Shown here: piece by piece, positions 35,915-45,118 of the stretch
Numbering within the stretch: the stretch's first letter is position 1
Layout: every line of letters begins with the position of its first letter
NCBI GenBank assembly: GCA_944326365.1
Contig: CALVDR010000001.1
Span: 62,001-126,000 of the forward strand
From: an uncultured Bacteroidales bacterium
GTDB taxonomy: Bacteria; Bacteroidota; Bacteroidia; Bacteroidales; UBA932
Length of the DNA: 64,000 nucleotides
Reading direction: 5' to 3'
Position numbers and translations under genes: made by a program
Notes under the pieces: model-generated
What the model saw: only the letters and a program-made list of their open reading frames with translations
Databases searched by the model: none
What the model was told of the DNA's origin: nothing

Positions 35915-37837
35915 ATGAAAAAATACATATTCATCGCCGCCTGCGCAGCCGTGGCAGGCATTATGGCCGGCTGTTCAAAAGAAAACATCGAGCCGGAGAC
36001 TTCTCATGAAATGACAGGCTCTGAAGTCCAGAAGCCAGGCAATGACGTGGCTGTCCTCACACCGCATCAGGTGGTCAAGGCATCATCCACAGCTACAAAA
36101 ACCAGCCTCGACGGGCTCCAGATCCTCTGGAGCAAGGGTGACCAGCTTTCGCTGTTCAATGCTGACGGGCAGACCTGCACATATACCCTGACAGGAGACG
36201 GAGGCCAGACCAGCGGAGATTTCCAGACTGAAACCATGCCTGAAGAGGGGTACAAATACGCCATATATCCGGCAGTTCCTGAGGCCACAGTTTCAGCAGG
36301 AGTCATCTCCACATCGATTCCCGAGGCACAGACATACAGCGGAAGCGATTTTCCTGTCTCTTATCCGATGGCTGCAGTATCGTCTGACGGAGAGAACTAT
36401 CAATTCACGAACCTTGCCACTGTCCTGGATCTGAGTCTGGTCGGTGACGCCGCAGTGAAAACCATCTCCATCGAGGCTGCAGGAGGGGAAAAACTGGCAG
36501 GTGCAGCCACAGTGGATTTCAACGGGGAAACTCCGGTGATGACAGCGACGGAATCCGCTTCAGTCACACTTACCTGTACAGAGCCTGTGCAGCTTACAGC
36601 CTCAGCCACCGAATTCCGTTTCATTGTAGCCCCGGGAACATATTCAAAAGGTTTCAAAATCACAGTGACCGATAATGCAGGAAAGACAACTGTCATCACC
36701 ACTGCCGAAACCGAGTCTGTGCTGACAGCCGGAACCGTGAAAAATTTCGGCGGTACCATGGGAGTCTATGCTTCTGACTTCGAACACATTTACATCATCG
36801 GAGACGGGACATTCTACGAGCCATGGAACACGAAAATAATGGTTGAGAATCCTGCAGATTCCGAATGGACATCTGCATTCACAAAAGGTGAAAACGGAAT
36901 ATACACATGGACAGGAGTCCTCGCTCCCGGCACTTTCAAATTCCCGTGGAATGACGACATCATCCAGAATTTCTTCGGTGTTGAAGGAGACAAACTGATA
37001 TACTATCCGGAACAAATAAGCGGATACGATCCGAAACTTACCATCGGGACTCCTGGCAAATATGAAATCACCATCAATGTAAACAAGCTCACATTCGACA
37101 TCAGGACTGTCGAAGAATATCCGGTTCCCGAAAACCTCTATCTGTTCGGAGACGGCACAGGCGCACAATGGTATATTGACCGAGGGGAAAAGATGGTAAA
37201 ACGTCCAGACCTGAAGTTTGAAAATAATGCAGACGGAGAAGGGGTCTTCTACATGGTTACCCGTCTTGGAGCCGTAGAAGGCGACAGTGGATTCAAATTC
37301 CTGGAAACTCATACCGGCAAGGATTTCAATGCCGGATACCAGTTCGCATGGGGTCTCTCAAAAATATGGAAAAACGGCTCGGACAGGAAATATAACAGAG
37401 TCACGGAAAACGGAATGTATTCCATCAAGGTCGACACCAAATACTGGAATTATGAAGTTTTGAAAATGACTGGTGAAAACCCAGCCGAAATCTACATCTA
37501 TGGAGACGCGACAGGATATGGATGGGATTTGGGAAAAACTGCAGCAGATGAAACTCAGAAACTCACATCCACGGACGGGGTCATATATTCGTGGACAGGA
37601 AAACTCTTGAAAGGAGAATTCAAGTTCGCATTCGGAGGGATGTATCTCAGTCCGGAAGGTGCTCCTGCCCTCTCTTTCGACAACGGATTCCTTGTAACCG
37701 GAAACGAAGCAGACGGATGGAAAATCGTAGTCCGGACTGATATACTTACTGACACAAAATACCAAGTAGCAGAAGACGGCAACTACACTGTCACCATCAA
37801 TACCGACACAATGAATCTCACAGTCCAGAAAAATTAA
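35915..37837 (+). CDS. Lipoprotein joining a fimbrillin-like domain to SusE/F-type binding domains
   Basis: A 640-residue lipoprotein (signal to GIMAGC). Residues of about 55-285 resemble fimbrillin-like (Mfa/FimA-type) proteins: TKTSLDGLQILWSKGDQLSLF, then KYAIYPA, FTNLATVLDLSL, and FRFIVAPGTYSKGFKITVTD. Residues of about 290-640 are three SusE/F-type glucan-binding modules beginning IYIIGDGTFYEPWN, LYLFGDGTGAQWY and IYIYGDATGYGWD, each with YTWTG or YSWTG and a closing T-V-T-I-N-like strand. It is the last gene of the PUL, followed by a strong hairpin. The likely role is surface capture of alpha-glucan on an adhesin-like scaffold; that is inference. Confidence 0.8.
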   Translation: MKKYIFIAACAAVAGIMAGCSKENIEPETSHEMTGSEVQKPGNDVAVLTPHQVVKASSTATKTSLDGLQILWSKGDQLSLFNADGQTCTYTLTGDGGQTSGDFQTETMPEEGYKYAIYPAVPEATVSAGVISTSIPEAQTYSGSDFPVSYPMAAVSSDGENYQFTNLATVLDLSLVGDAAVKTISIEAAGGEKLAGAATVDFNGETPVMTATESASVTLTCTEPVQLTASATEFRFIVAPGTYSKGFKITVTDNAGKTTVITTAETESVLTAGTVKNFGGTMGVYASDFEHIYIIGDGTFYEPWNTKIMVENPADSEWTSAFTKGENGIYTWTGVLAPGTFKFPWNDDIIQNFFGVEGDKLIYYPEQISGYDPKLTIGTPGKYEITINVNKLTFDIRTVEEYPVPENLYLFGDGTGAQWYIDRGEKMVKRPDLKFENNADGEGVFYMVTRLGAVEGDSGFKFLETHTGKDFNAGYQFAWGLSKIWKNGSDRKYNRVTENGMYSIKVDTKYWNYEVLKMTGENPAEIYIYGDATGYGWDLGKTAADETQKLTSTDGVIYSWTGKLLKGEFKFAFGGMYLSPEGAPALSFDNGFLVTGNEADGWKIVVRTDILTDTKYQVAEDGNYTVTINTDTMNLTVQKN

Positions 37838-37855
37838 TGGTAATGAAACGATGCA

Positions 37856-37885
37856 GAAAGGGGTGCCGGAACCGGCACCCCTTTC
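37856..37885 (+). terminator. Hairpin closing the PUL
   Basis: GAAAGGGGTGCCGG (37856-37869) and CCGGCACCCCTTTC (37872-37885) are perfect 14-base inverted copies, 18 bases after the last PUL stop. The U-run behind it is poor, but position and stem strength favour termination. Confidence 0.7.
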
Positions 37886-37935
37886 CTGTATCAGGCAGTT
37901 TGAATACAATAAAATTTCAATTCACGGCAATCGTT

Positions 37936-39321
37936 CTACAGACTTTTGATATACCGGTCTATGGCGGCAGCGGCCTTACGGCCGGCTCCCATGGCAAGAA
38001 TGACAGTCGCCGCTCCTGTCACGGCATCACCGCCTGCAAACACGCCGGGTCTGGTAGTCACCCCGTCCTCGTCTGCGACCAGACAGCCGCGACGCGTAGT
38101 CTCCAACCCGGAAGTAGTCCTGGCTATCAGAGGATTAGGAGAAGTACCCAACGCCATGATGACAGAATCCGCCTCGATCTCGAACTCGGACCCCGGCACA
38201 GGCACAGGAGACCTCCTGCCGCTCTCGTCAGGCTCGCCCAGTTCCATTCTTATGCACCTGATACCGTTCACCCAGCCCTTCTCGTCACCTATAATTTCGA
38301 CAGGATTTGACAACATCCGGAACTCGACACCTTCTTCTTTTGCATGATGCACCTCCTCACGGCGGGCCGGCAGCTCCACCTCTGTCCTGCGGTACACTAT
38401 CGTCACCTCCGCGCCCAATCGCAAAGCAGTACGTGCGGCATCCATCGCCACGTTTCCTCCACCCACGACCACTACTTTCTTCGCATGCATGACAGGGGTC
38501 AGGTAATCATCCCTGTAGGCATCCATCAGATTGTTCCTCGTCAGGAACTCATTTGCAGAAAAGACTCCGTTCAGATTCTCTCCCGGGATATTCATGAAAC
38601 GCGGAAGGCCCGCACCCGAACCGATAAACACTGCAGAAAAGCCTTCCTTGTCGAAAAGCGAATCTATCGTCACAGTGCGTCCGACCACCACATTCGTCTC
38701 TATCTTGACTCCCATGGCCTTCACATCAGCTATCTCTGCGGCCACCACCCTTTCTTTCGGAAGCCTGAACTCAGGAATGCCGTACTCCAGCACCCCGCCA
38801 GGTTTGTGAAGCGCCTCGAACACCGTCACTTCATACCCCCACTTTGCCAAATCATACGCACATGCCAGACCGGCCGGACCGCTTCCGACGACAGCCACCT
38901 TATGCCCGTTCGGCTGAGCCTTCTCCACTTTTTTCGCCCCGTGCTCCCGTGACCAGTCAGCCACAAACCGCTCGAGCTTGCCGATAGCCACCGACTCCCC
39001 CTTCACTCCGAGAATACAGCTGCCCTCGCACTGGGTTTCCTGTGGACACACGCGGCCGCACACTGCCGGCAAGGACGAATCCTCGGCAATCACCGAAGCC
39101 GCCGTCTCGAAATCATGTGCCGCCACAGCGGCAATGAACTCGGGAATCTTCACTGAAACCGGACATGCCGACACACAGCGCGGATTCTTGCAATGCAGGC
39201 ATCTCGAAGCCTCCAGCACCGCTTCCTCCTCATTGTAGCCATAGCACACTTCCTCAAAATTCGCCGCCCTGACTTTCGGGTCCTGTTCCCTCACAGGGAC
39301 TCTTGGTATCTTGTTCGCCAT
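37936..39321 (-). CDS. NfnB/GltD-type NADPH-binding flavoprotein
   Basis: A 461-residue iron-sulfur flavoprotein. The N-terminal domain has the cysteine pattern CLHCKNPRCVSACPVSVKIPEF and CGRVCPQETQCEGSC for two 4Fe-4S clusters. Two nucleotide folds follow: FAD at VAVVGSGPAGLACAYDLAKWGYEV and NADPH at KVVVVGGGNVAMDAARTALRLG. GMGAGRKAAAAID near the end is the conserved FAD contact. It matches the glutamate-synthase small-subunit family, but the neighbouring NfnA-type gene and lack of gltB point to the NfnAB transhydrogenase or a related sulfide dehydrogenase. It starts 34 bases after nfnA. Confidence 0.88.
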   Translation of the reverse strand: MANKIPRVPVREQDPKVRAANFEEVCYGYNEEEAVLEASRCLHCKNPRCVSACPVSVKIPEFIAAVAAHDFETAASVIAEDSSLPAVCGRVCPQETQCEGSCILGVKGESVAIGKLERFVADWSREHGAKKVEKAQPNGHKVAVVGSGPAGLACAYDLAKWGYEVTVFEALHKPGGVLEYGIPEFRLPKERVVAAEIADVKAMGVKIETNVVVGRTVTIDSLFDKEGFSAVFIGSGAGLPRFMNIPGENLNGVFSANEFLTRNNLMDAYRDDYLTPVMHAKKVVVVGGGNVAMDAARTALRLGAEVTIVYRRTEVELPARREEVHHAKEEGVEFRMLSNPVEIIGDEKGWVNGIRCIRMELGEPDESGRRSPVPVPGSEFEIEADSVIMALGTSPNPLIARTTSGLETTRRGCLVADEDGVTTRPGVFAGGDAVTGAATVILAMGAGRKAAAAIDRYIKSL

Positions 39322-39355
39322 AACAAATCCTTTTTAAAACCGGAACTGTTCCGGA

Positions 39356-40204
39356 CTATCTGATCTTGCATTTGTGATCTTCCTCTATTTCTTCCCGACG
39401 GTACATTCCCTGCCGCCTCATGGCCTCATCGAAATCCACGTCATATCCGTTGAATTCAGGACCTTCAACACATGCGAACCTGGTCTTGCCGGCCACTGTG
39501 ACACGGCATGCGCCGCACATCCCGGTACCGTCCACCATCAGCGTATTCAGACTGACTATGATCGGCAAACCGAGCTTTTTCGCAGTGAGAGTCGCGAACT
39601 TCATCATGATCATCGGACCGATAGCCACAGCCTGGTCATATCTGTTTCCGTCTTCGAGAACTATCTTCTCCAGAAGACCGGTGACCATACCCTTGAAACC
39701 TTCGCTGCCGTCATCAGTGCAGACATACAAGTGATCACACACCGCCGCCATTTCCTCCTTATAAATAAGAAGGCCGGCAGTCTTGGCGCCTATTATCACA
39801 TCCACATATGCACCGTGAGCTTTCAGGTATTTCACCTGAGGATATACCGGAGCCGTCCCCACGCCTCCGGCAATGAAGATGTAACGGCTGCCGGCAAGCT
39901 CCCCGTCTAATTTTTCCACGAAATCGGACGGCAGGCCCAGAGGCCCCACCACATCCTCGAAACACTCCCCCGCTTCGAGAGCGCATATCTCCTTCGTAGA
40001 TGCACCTATCTTCTGCGTGACTATGGTCACGGAACCTTCATCTGCATCAAAATCACTGATAGTAAGAGGTATGCGCTCTCCATGTTCGTTCACCCTCACT
40101 ATCAGGAACTGTCCCGGGTGCGCAGAAGAAGCCACCCGCGGAGCCAGCACTTTCATCCTGCATATCGCAGGCGAAAGCATTTCTTTAGTCAATATTTTAT
40201 ACAT
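39356..40204 (-). CDS. NfnA-type FAD/NAD-binding subunit with 2Fe-2S cluster
   Basis: A 282-residue ferredoxin-reductase-like subunit. The N-terminal FAD barrel has HPGQFLIVRVNEHGERIPLT, the NAD fold has IFIAGGVGTAPVYPQVKYLK, and the C-terminal 2Fe-2S motif is DGTGMCGACRVTVAGKTRFACVEGPEF. Together with the next gene it would form the electron-bifurcating NADH-dependent ferredoxin:NADP+ oxidoreductase, which balances NADH, NADPH and ferredoxin in fermenting anaerobes. A PyrK-like dihydroorotate dehydrogenase subunit is the alternative, but no pyrD is adjacent. It starts 18 bases after the HMA gene. Confidence 0.88.
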   Translation of the reverse strand: MYKILTKEMLSPAICRMKVLAPRVASSAHPGQFLIVRVNEHGERIPLTISDFDADEGSVTIVTQKIGASTKEICALEAGECFEDVVGPLGLPSDFVEKLDGELAGSRYIFIAGGVGTAPVYPQVKYLKAHGAYVDVIIGAKTAGLLIYKEEMAAVCDHLYVCTDDGSEGFKGMVTGLLEKIVLEDGNRYDQAVAIGPMIMMKFATLTAKKLGLPIIVSLNTLMVDGTGMCGACRVTVAGKTRFACVEGPEFNGYDVDFDEAMRRQGMYRREEIEEDHKCKIR

Positions 40205-40222
40205 GATACCGGTTTTTCAGTT

Positions 40223-40582
40223 TCAGGATTCCTGCCCTGCCTCCTGCAAGACAGACACTTCATACCCTAGATTTTCCACCGCTGACTTCAATGTCTGCCA
40301 TGAAGTCTTGGAAGCATCATACTTGATCCATACCGTATGCTGGTCCAGGGATACCTTCAGATCCTTGACCCCCTTCTCGAAAGATATATTCTCCGTAATC
40401 TTCTCCACACATTTCTCGCAATGCATGGATACGGAAAAAGTCACCTCTTTCAGCTCTTTCTTCGGCTTGGCATTCAAAACCTCGTCCATCTTGACGGAAC
40501 CTGGCTCTGCAGATGCAGCCGTTCCGGGAATCATAAGGGAAAGGACGGCGGCAGCCAATGCCGACATGATCATACTTTTCAT
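40223..40582 (-). CDS. Secreted heavy-metal-associated (HMA) domain protein
   Basis: A 119-residue protein from ATG 40582 (MKSMIMSALAAAVLSL); an upstream in-frame start at 40654 would add residues with no signal-peptide character. The signal peptide ends near AASA. The HMA domain has SVSMHCEKCVEKITENISFEKGV, with the metal-binding CxxC, and closes with SAVENLGYEVSVL. It would bind copper or another soft metal in the periplasm. It sits between the TonB receptor and nfnA; such pairs of TonB receptor and HMA protein are common in Bacteroidota and suggest metal handling. Confidence 0.87.
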   Translation of the reverse strand: MKSMIMSALAAAVLSLMIPGTAASAEPGSVKMDEVLNAKPKKELKEVTFSVSMHCEKCVEKITENISFEKGVKDLKVSLDQHTVWIKYDASKTSWQTLKSAVENLGYEVSVLQEAGQES

Positions 40583-40658
40583 TTTCAGAAGTCTTAAGTC
40601 CGTTTTATACAATGATTCATTTCCGTACAAGCCGTGTTTCCGGCCGGCACACATTCTA

Positions 40659-40692
40659 CAAATTTAGGAAATAGTTTCAATATCCGGTCAAA
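40659..40692 (-). promoter_or_regulatory. Probable promoter of the HMA-nfnA-nfnB unit
   Basis: On the minus strand TTTG (40689-40692) is followed after 22 bases by TAAATTTG (40659-40666), a good -7 box with a spacer one base longer than usual. It lies in the 141-base gap after the TonB receptor gene and suggests that the HMA gene can be expressed apart from the receptor. Confidence 0.45.
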
Positions 40693-40723
40693 AAGGCCCG
40701 GAAAACTCCGGAAAATCCTTAAA

Positions 40724-42871
40724 TCACGAATTTTTCCACAGTGTGAAACGAACCCCCGCATAAACCCTGACCCCCATGATAGGCCCCCATACCGCACTTG
40801 CATCGAAAGACTGCAGACGAGGATTCACGAAGCCGTCCGCACCTCTGGTCCCCAGAACGACATACTTCTGTCTGAAATTCGTCAGATTCTCCCCGCCTAT
40901 GTATATATCCACTCCCTTGAAGCGCCTGGTGACCTGGGCATACAGTAGCGGATAAACCGGCGTGCGCCCGTTCCCATAGAGGAGATTCCCGTCGGCATCC
41001 TTGGCATCCATCATGAAATCATACACCCTGCAGGAACCGTTCAGAGAAGCCGTAAAATCGAAAATCCATTTGTTCAGCCTCGTGGCGTACTGAAGATTCA
41101 GCACACCTTTGAACCGGCTCGTCATGGGTCTCTCCACCAGCCCGCGTCCCCGCAGCTCTATCTTGGCATCGGTATATCTGCAGGTGAGAGACACCGTGAA
41201 CCGCTCCGCCGGGGACATGGAAAAATCCAGCTGGAAATTGTCCGTCCAGGACCTTGCGCCGTCCAGATTGTAGAACCATATCGAATTCATCCCCAGTTCA
41301 TAATCCGCCACCATCTGCTGTGCGAACCTGGTACGGAAATAATCGAAACTCAGACAAGCATCCGAAGACACTCCGAACGGGAAGTAATAAGTGACATTCC
41401 CGCCGAAAGTCCATGCATCTTCCAGAGTGAGACTTGAAAAATCCCCGCGGAAGGATTTTCCTGTCGAAAAGACGCCGATATTGTCCACCAGAGGCATGGC
41501 ATGTCTGAGTCCCCTGCCGGCCCCGGCTCTGAGCACTATCTTTTCTGCAGGTGAATATTTCAGAGAGACACGCGGGATGAACTTGAAGCCTGAGCCGCTG
41601 TACCAGTCGCCTCTCACACCTGCTATGGCGGTGAACTTGTCCCCTGCATGGAAAGTATATTCACCGAATATGCCTGCATTGCCGAAATTTTCCACGCCGT
41701 CCGACACCGTGTTTGCCGGTCCCAGAATCCATACAGTCCTGTCCAGAGCCTCGTCGTAACTGTCGAACACGCCGTTCAGTCCTGCGATGAATTTATGATT
41801 TTCGTTCAGCTCGTTCTGATACAGGATATTCAAGTATGCCGAATGCTGCTGTCCCATATATGATGTGGCCCCGAACCATGAATCCATATCCTGGAAAGTA
41901 TAGTCTGCCACTATGGCGATATTCTGCGAATTGTCCTCAGACAGCGGTATGCCCGCTTTCAGATATCCGTTCAGCGACCGGTTCACTATGTCCGAGCCCC
42001 ATGGATCAGCCCCTGGTCTTTCCGGGGCATAAATGGAAAATGCTTCATGGTCATAGCCCGCCTGTCCTCCATGGCGGGTGTCCTGCAAGGCCCTGAAGCC
42101 GAAACGCACCTGCACGCCGTTCTGTCCGAAATACAGCCAGCGGTTCGAGAGGTTGAACTGAAGCTGCTCCGGGGCATCCATGAATCCATCATGATTGTGA
42201 TCAAAGCTCTTTACATTTCCAGAGACATGGCCAAGGATGACTGTACTCCACGACGGTCCCATCTGCAGAGAGGAGGCAATGTTCAAATCCATCCTGGTGT
42301 CGCTCATCACGGAGGCATTCAGGAAAAGCGGCTTCTCATCCGTAGGTTTCCTGTGCTCCAGATTTATCTGCCCGGTAACGGCTTCCGCACCGCTGACCAC
42401 CGATGAAGCACCCTTCGCTATCTGTATGCTCTCCAGCCACTGTCCCGGAACGTATGAAAGCCCGAAAGGTGCTGCAAGACCGCGCATCACCGGTCTCGCC
42501 TCGTCCAGCATCTGGGTATATACTCCCGAGAGTCCCAGCAGCCGGATCTGCCGCGCACCTGTAACAGCATCCGAATACCCCGAAGTCACGCTCGCCGAAT
42601 TCTCGAAACTCTCAGCCAGGCTGCAGCAGGCCATCTTGTTCAGACCGGCGGACGAAATCACCTCGGTCCTGATCTGTTTTCCCTTCGACAGATAATTCCC
42701 TTCCTGCCTCACCACGAAAACCGTCGCCGCCAGGCTGTCGCTCCTGTCTCTGTATATTCCAGACGTATCAATAACTTGCCCTGTCGGGCCAACGGCCTGG
42801 GCCGCTGACGGCAAAACCGCTGCCATACCCGCCAGTACCAATGCCATTATCCTGCTTATAATCTTCATCAC
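40724..42871 (-). CDS. TonB-dependent outer-membrane receptor
   Basis: A 715-residue receptor with signal peptide (IMALVLAGMAAVLPSAAQA), a plug domain with SAGLNKMACCSLAESFENSA, TGARQIRLLGLSGVYTQMLD and IQIAKGASSVVSGAEAVTGQIN, and a 22-strand-type barrel. There is no carboxypeptidase-like N-terminal domain and no adjacent SusD, so it is not a glycan PUL receptor. The HMA gene downstream suggests copper or another metal chelate as cargo; cobalamin or siderophore uptake is not excluded. The barrel contains a Ca-binding-like DHNHDGFMD loop. Confidence 0.9.
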   Translation of the reverse strand: MMKIISRIMALVLAGMAAVLPSAAQAVGPTGQVIDTSGIYRDRSDSLAATVFVVRQEGNYLSKGKQIRTEVISSAGLNKMACCSLAESFENSASVTSGYSDAVTGARQIRLLGLSGVYTQMLDEARPVMRGLAAPFGLSYVPGQWLESIQIAKGASSVVSGAEAVTGQINLEHRKPTDEKPLFLNASVMSDTRMDLNIASSLQMGPSWSTVILGHVSGNVKSFDHNHDGFMDAPEQLQFNLSNRWLYFGQNGVQVRFGFRALQDTRHGGQAGYDHEAFSIYAPERPGADPWGSDIVNRSLNGYLKAGIPLSEDNSQNIAIVADYTFQDMDSWFGATSYMGQQHSAYLNILYQNELNENHKFIAGLNGVFDSYDEALDRTVWILGPANTVSDGVENFGNAGIFGEYTFHAGDKFTAIAGVRGDWYSGSGFKFIPRVSLKYSPAEKIVLRAGAGRGLRHAMPLVDNIGVFSTGKSFRGDFSSLTLEDAWTFGGNVTYYFPFGVSSDACLSFDYFRTRFAQQMVADYELGMNSIWFYNLDGARSWTDNFQLDFSMSPAERFTVSLTCRYTDAKIELRGRGLVERPMTSRFKGVLNLQYATRLNKWIFDFTASLNGSCRVYDFMMDAKDADGNLLYGNGRTPVYPLLYAQVTRRFKGVDIYIGGENLTNFRQKYVVLGTRGADGFVNPRLQSFDASAVWGPIMGVRVYAGVRFTLWKNS

Positions 42872-43336
42872 AATCAGTTTTCATTAACAAAGCCTCCGGT
42901 CATTTAATCACCATTTACCGGTCTCTCACTCACGGCAATCGGAGACAAAAACAAATTGCAAAAATAATCAATTTTACAGAACTCATGTTATGTCGTGTTT
43001 TGGCATACCATAAGCCTATTTTTGTACCGTAATCAAAGTGAGACATGTAAACCGCATTTCAGCATATGGTAGAAATACACACATTGTCGAACCATTGAAG
43101 AAGCGGCACGTTATTTCCCGGTCATAACGAGTTCCATACATTCATCCGATTGTGTGCAGGACGTATCGGTTCATTGTTTATGAGCGAGCCTGTACTCGGA
43201 AAGGCTGTTGTCTAATATCGATATAATTCTTTATATCGCGGTCGCGATAAAGGAAGTCATTGCAAGCAGAAACTGAAATCATGAAGAAATGTAGACGATT
43301 TTGATTATCTTTGGGGGAATTTGGTTTACAGCGGTT
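42872..43336. other. 465-base divergent intergenic region
   Basis: Lies between the TonB receptor and sppA. On the minus strand TATTTTTG at 42959-42966 is a possible -7 box for the receptor. On the plus strand TATTTTTG at 43017-43024 and TATCTTTG at 43306-43313 fit the -7 consensus; the latter suits sppA. A 10-bp palindrome ATATCGATAT (43215-43224) and an imperfect hairpin CTTTATATCGCG/CGCGATAAAG (43229-43252) cluster ahead of sppA. No coding frame or known RNA is recognized in the rest. Confidence 0.6.
43306..43313 (+). promoter_or_regulatory. Probable -7 element of sppA
   Basis: TATCTTTG lies 24 bases before ATG 43337. It also argues against an upstream in-frame TTG start at 43301, which would overlap it. 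Confidence 0.45.
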
Positions 43337-45118
43337 ATGAAAGATTTTCTCAAAATCACATTGGCAGTCATTGTCGGCTGCCTTATTTTAGGCATTGTAA
43401 AACTTTTTGTCTTTTTCGGGGTGATAGGATCCCTGTCATTGCTCGGGAAATCCGAGCCGGTAATGCCAGGTTCGGCGATACTTAGGATAGACCTTTCCGA
43501 GGTGCAGCTTGCCGAACAGACTCAGGACATGAGCCTGATGGCCGGAATTTCAGGGTCGCAGATGAAGGTGATCGGAATACTCGATGCCGTCAGGGCGATC
43601 GAAAATGCGGCAGCTGACCCGGCTGTCAAGTACATCTACCTGAAACCGGACATGGTCTACGGAGGCATGGCCCAAATCGAAGAACTGAGGCAGGCTCTCG
43701 TCGATTTCAGGATGAGCGGGAAAGCTGTCATATCATATATGGAAAACCCTTCAAACGCGGGATATTACCTTGCTTCCGTATCGGACAAGATATACATGAC
43801 TCCGCATGCGGGAGGAATGAACATGATGACAGGCATTTCCACCCAGATGTTCTTTCTGAAAGACCTGCTGGACAAACTGGGAATAAACGTACAGCTCATC
43901 CGCCACGGGAAATACAAGTCAGCCGGCGAAATGTTCGTCAGAAATGAGCCCAGCCCCGAGAATACTGCCCAGTATCAGGAGATGGTAGACGCCATCTGGG
44001 ATTCATGGGCGTCTTCCATAGCGGAAAGCCGCGGCATAAGTCCGGAAAAATTCAATTCCGAGATAGATAATCTGGAGCTGAATTTCCCGCAGGACTATGT
44101 AGATGCAGGTATGGTGGACGAACTTCTTACTCTCGACCAGCTGAAAGAAAAGCTTACGGAATATTTCCAGGCCACGAGTTTCGAAAAGGCATCCATGATC
44201 TCCCTTTCCGACTATGCGACGCTGACGGCAGTGCCGAATTTCAGAGCCGGGAACACTGTGGCTGTCATCTTTGCAAATGGAAATATTCTGGACGGAGATG
44301 CCGAGCAGCAGGTGACAGGAGACAGATTCGCCAGAATCATTTCATCCGTCAGGAAGGACGAGAATGTGAAAGCCGTAGTGCTCAGGGTGAATTCTCCTGG
44401 AGGAAGCGTGCTGGCTGCGGAAAAAATCAAGGATGAAATAGCACTCCTCTGTGAAGAAAAGCCTGTCATAGCCTCTTACGGAGACTATGCAGCATCCGGA
44501 GGTTACTGGATTTCAGCTGGATGCGACTACATCTTCACGAACAGCAGCACTCTCACAGGCTCAATAGGGGTTTTCAGCATGATTCCGGACTTCAGCCGGA
44601 CTCTGGACGATATAGCACATATAAATGTCAGATCGGCCAACTCCAACAGGCACAGCGACATGTATTCATGTCTCCGGCCTATGACGGAAAAAGAACTGGC
44701 ATACATGCAGGCTTCGGTGGAGAATATTTATGAAACTTTCACGGATGTGGTAGCCGAAGGAAGGTCTCTGGACAGAAACTATGTGGATGAAATCGGCCAG
44801 GGCCGCGTATGGGCGGGAGACGATGCCGTAAGGCTGAAACTCGCCGACAGCAAAGGTTCTCTGATGGATGCCGTCCGCTATGCCGTTTCAGCCAGCGGTT
44901 CAGACTCATCGGATCTGTCGGACTGGAATATAGCCGAATATCCGACACCTATGACTGCCATGGAAATGCTGGTCAAGACACTTGGCGGGAGTTCAGCCGC
45001 AGCATCGGTATTCTCAGGGACTCCGCTGGAAGATGTTGAAGAAGCTTTCGCGGACTGGAATTCCAGCCAGAGCGGGAAGGTCTATGCCCGTCTGCCGTAC
45101 GAACTGGTGATCAGATAA
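43337..45118 (+). CDS. sppA: Signal peptide peptidase SppA (67K type)
   Basis: A 593-residue inner-membrane serine/lysine peptidase that degrades leftover signal peptides. One N-terminal membrane helix (ITLAVIVGCLILGIVKLFVFF) is followed by two Clp-like domains. The catalytic Lys is in HGKYKSAGEMF (about residue 194) and the catalytic Ser in YGDYAASGGYWISAG (about 387), the double-length arrangement of the E. coli enzyme. LRVNSPGGSVLAAEKI is also conserved. It ends inside the convergent tilS gene (8-base overlap). Confidence 0.95.
   Translation: MKDFLKITLAVIVGCLILGIVKLFVFFGVIGSLSLLGKSEPVMPGSAILRIDLSEVQLAEQTQDMSLMAGISGSQMKVIGILDAVRAIENAAADPAVKYIYLKPDMVYGGMAQIEELRQALVDFRMSGKAVISYMENPSNAGYYLASVSDKIYMTPHAGGMNMMTGISTQMFFLKDLLDKLGINVQLIRHGKYKSAGEMFVRNEPSPENTAQYQEMVDAIWDSWASSIAESRGISPEKFNSEIDNLELNFPQDYVDAGMVDELLTLDQLKEKLTEYFQATSFEKASMISLSDYATLTAVPNFRAGNTVAVIFANGNILDGDAEQQVTGDRFARIISSVRKDENVKAVVLRVNSPGGSVLAAEKIKDEIALLCEEKPVIASYGDYAASGGYWISAGCDYIFTNSSTLTGSIGVFSMIPDFSRTLDDIAHINVRSANSNRHSDMYSCLRPMTEKELAYMQASVENIYETFTDVVAEGRSLDRNYVDEIGQGRVWAGDDAVRLKLADSKGSLMDAVRYAVSASGSDSSDLSDWNIAEYPTPMTAMEMLVKTLGGSSAAASVFSGTPLEDVEEAFADWNSSQSGKVYARLPYELVIR

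Noticed and set aside
37936..39321. Glutamate synthase small subunit GltD as the function
   Set aside because: No gltB is adjacent and the partner is an NfnA-type subunit, so the NfnB reading is preferred.
42872..43336. Cobalamin or TPP riboswitch upstream of the TonB receptor
   Set aside because: Conserved riboswitch core motifs such as the B12 box were looked for on the minus strand and not found.
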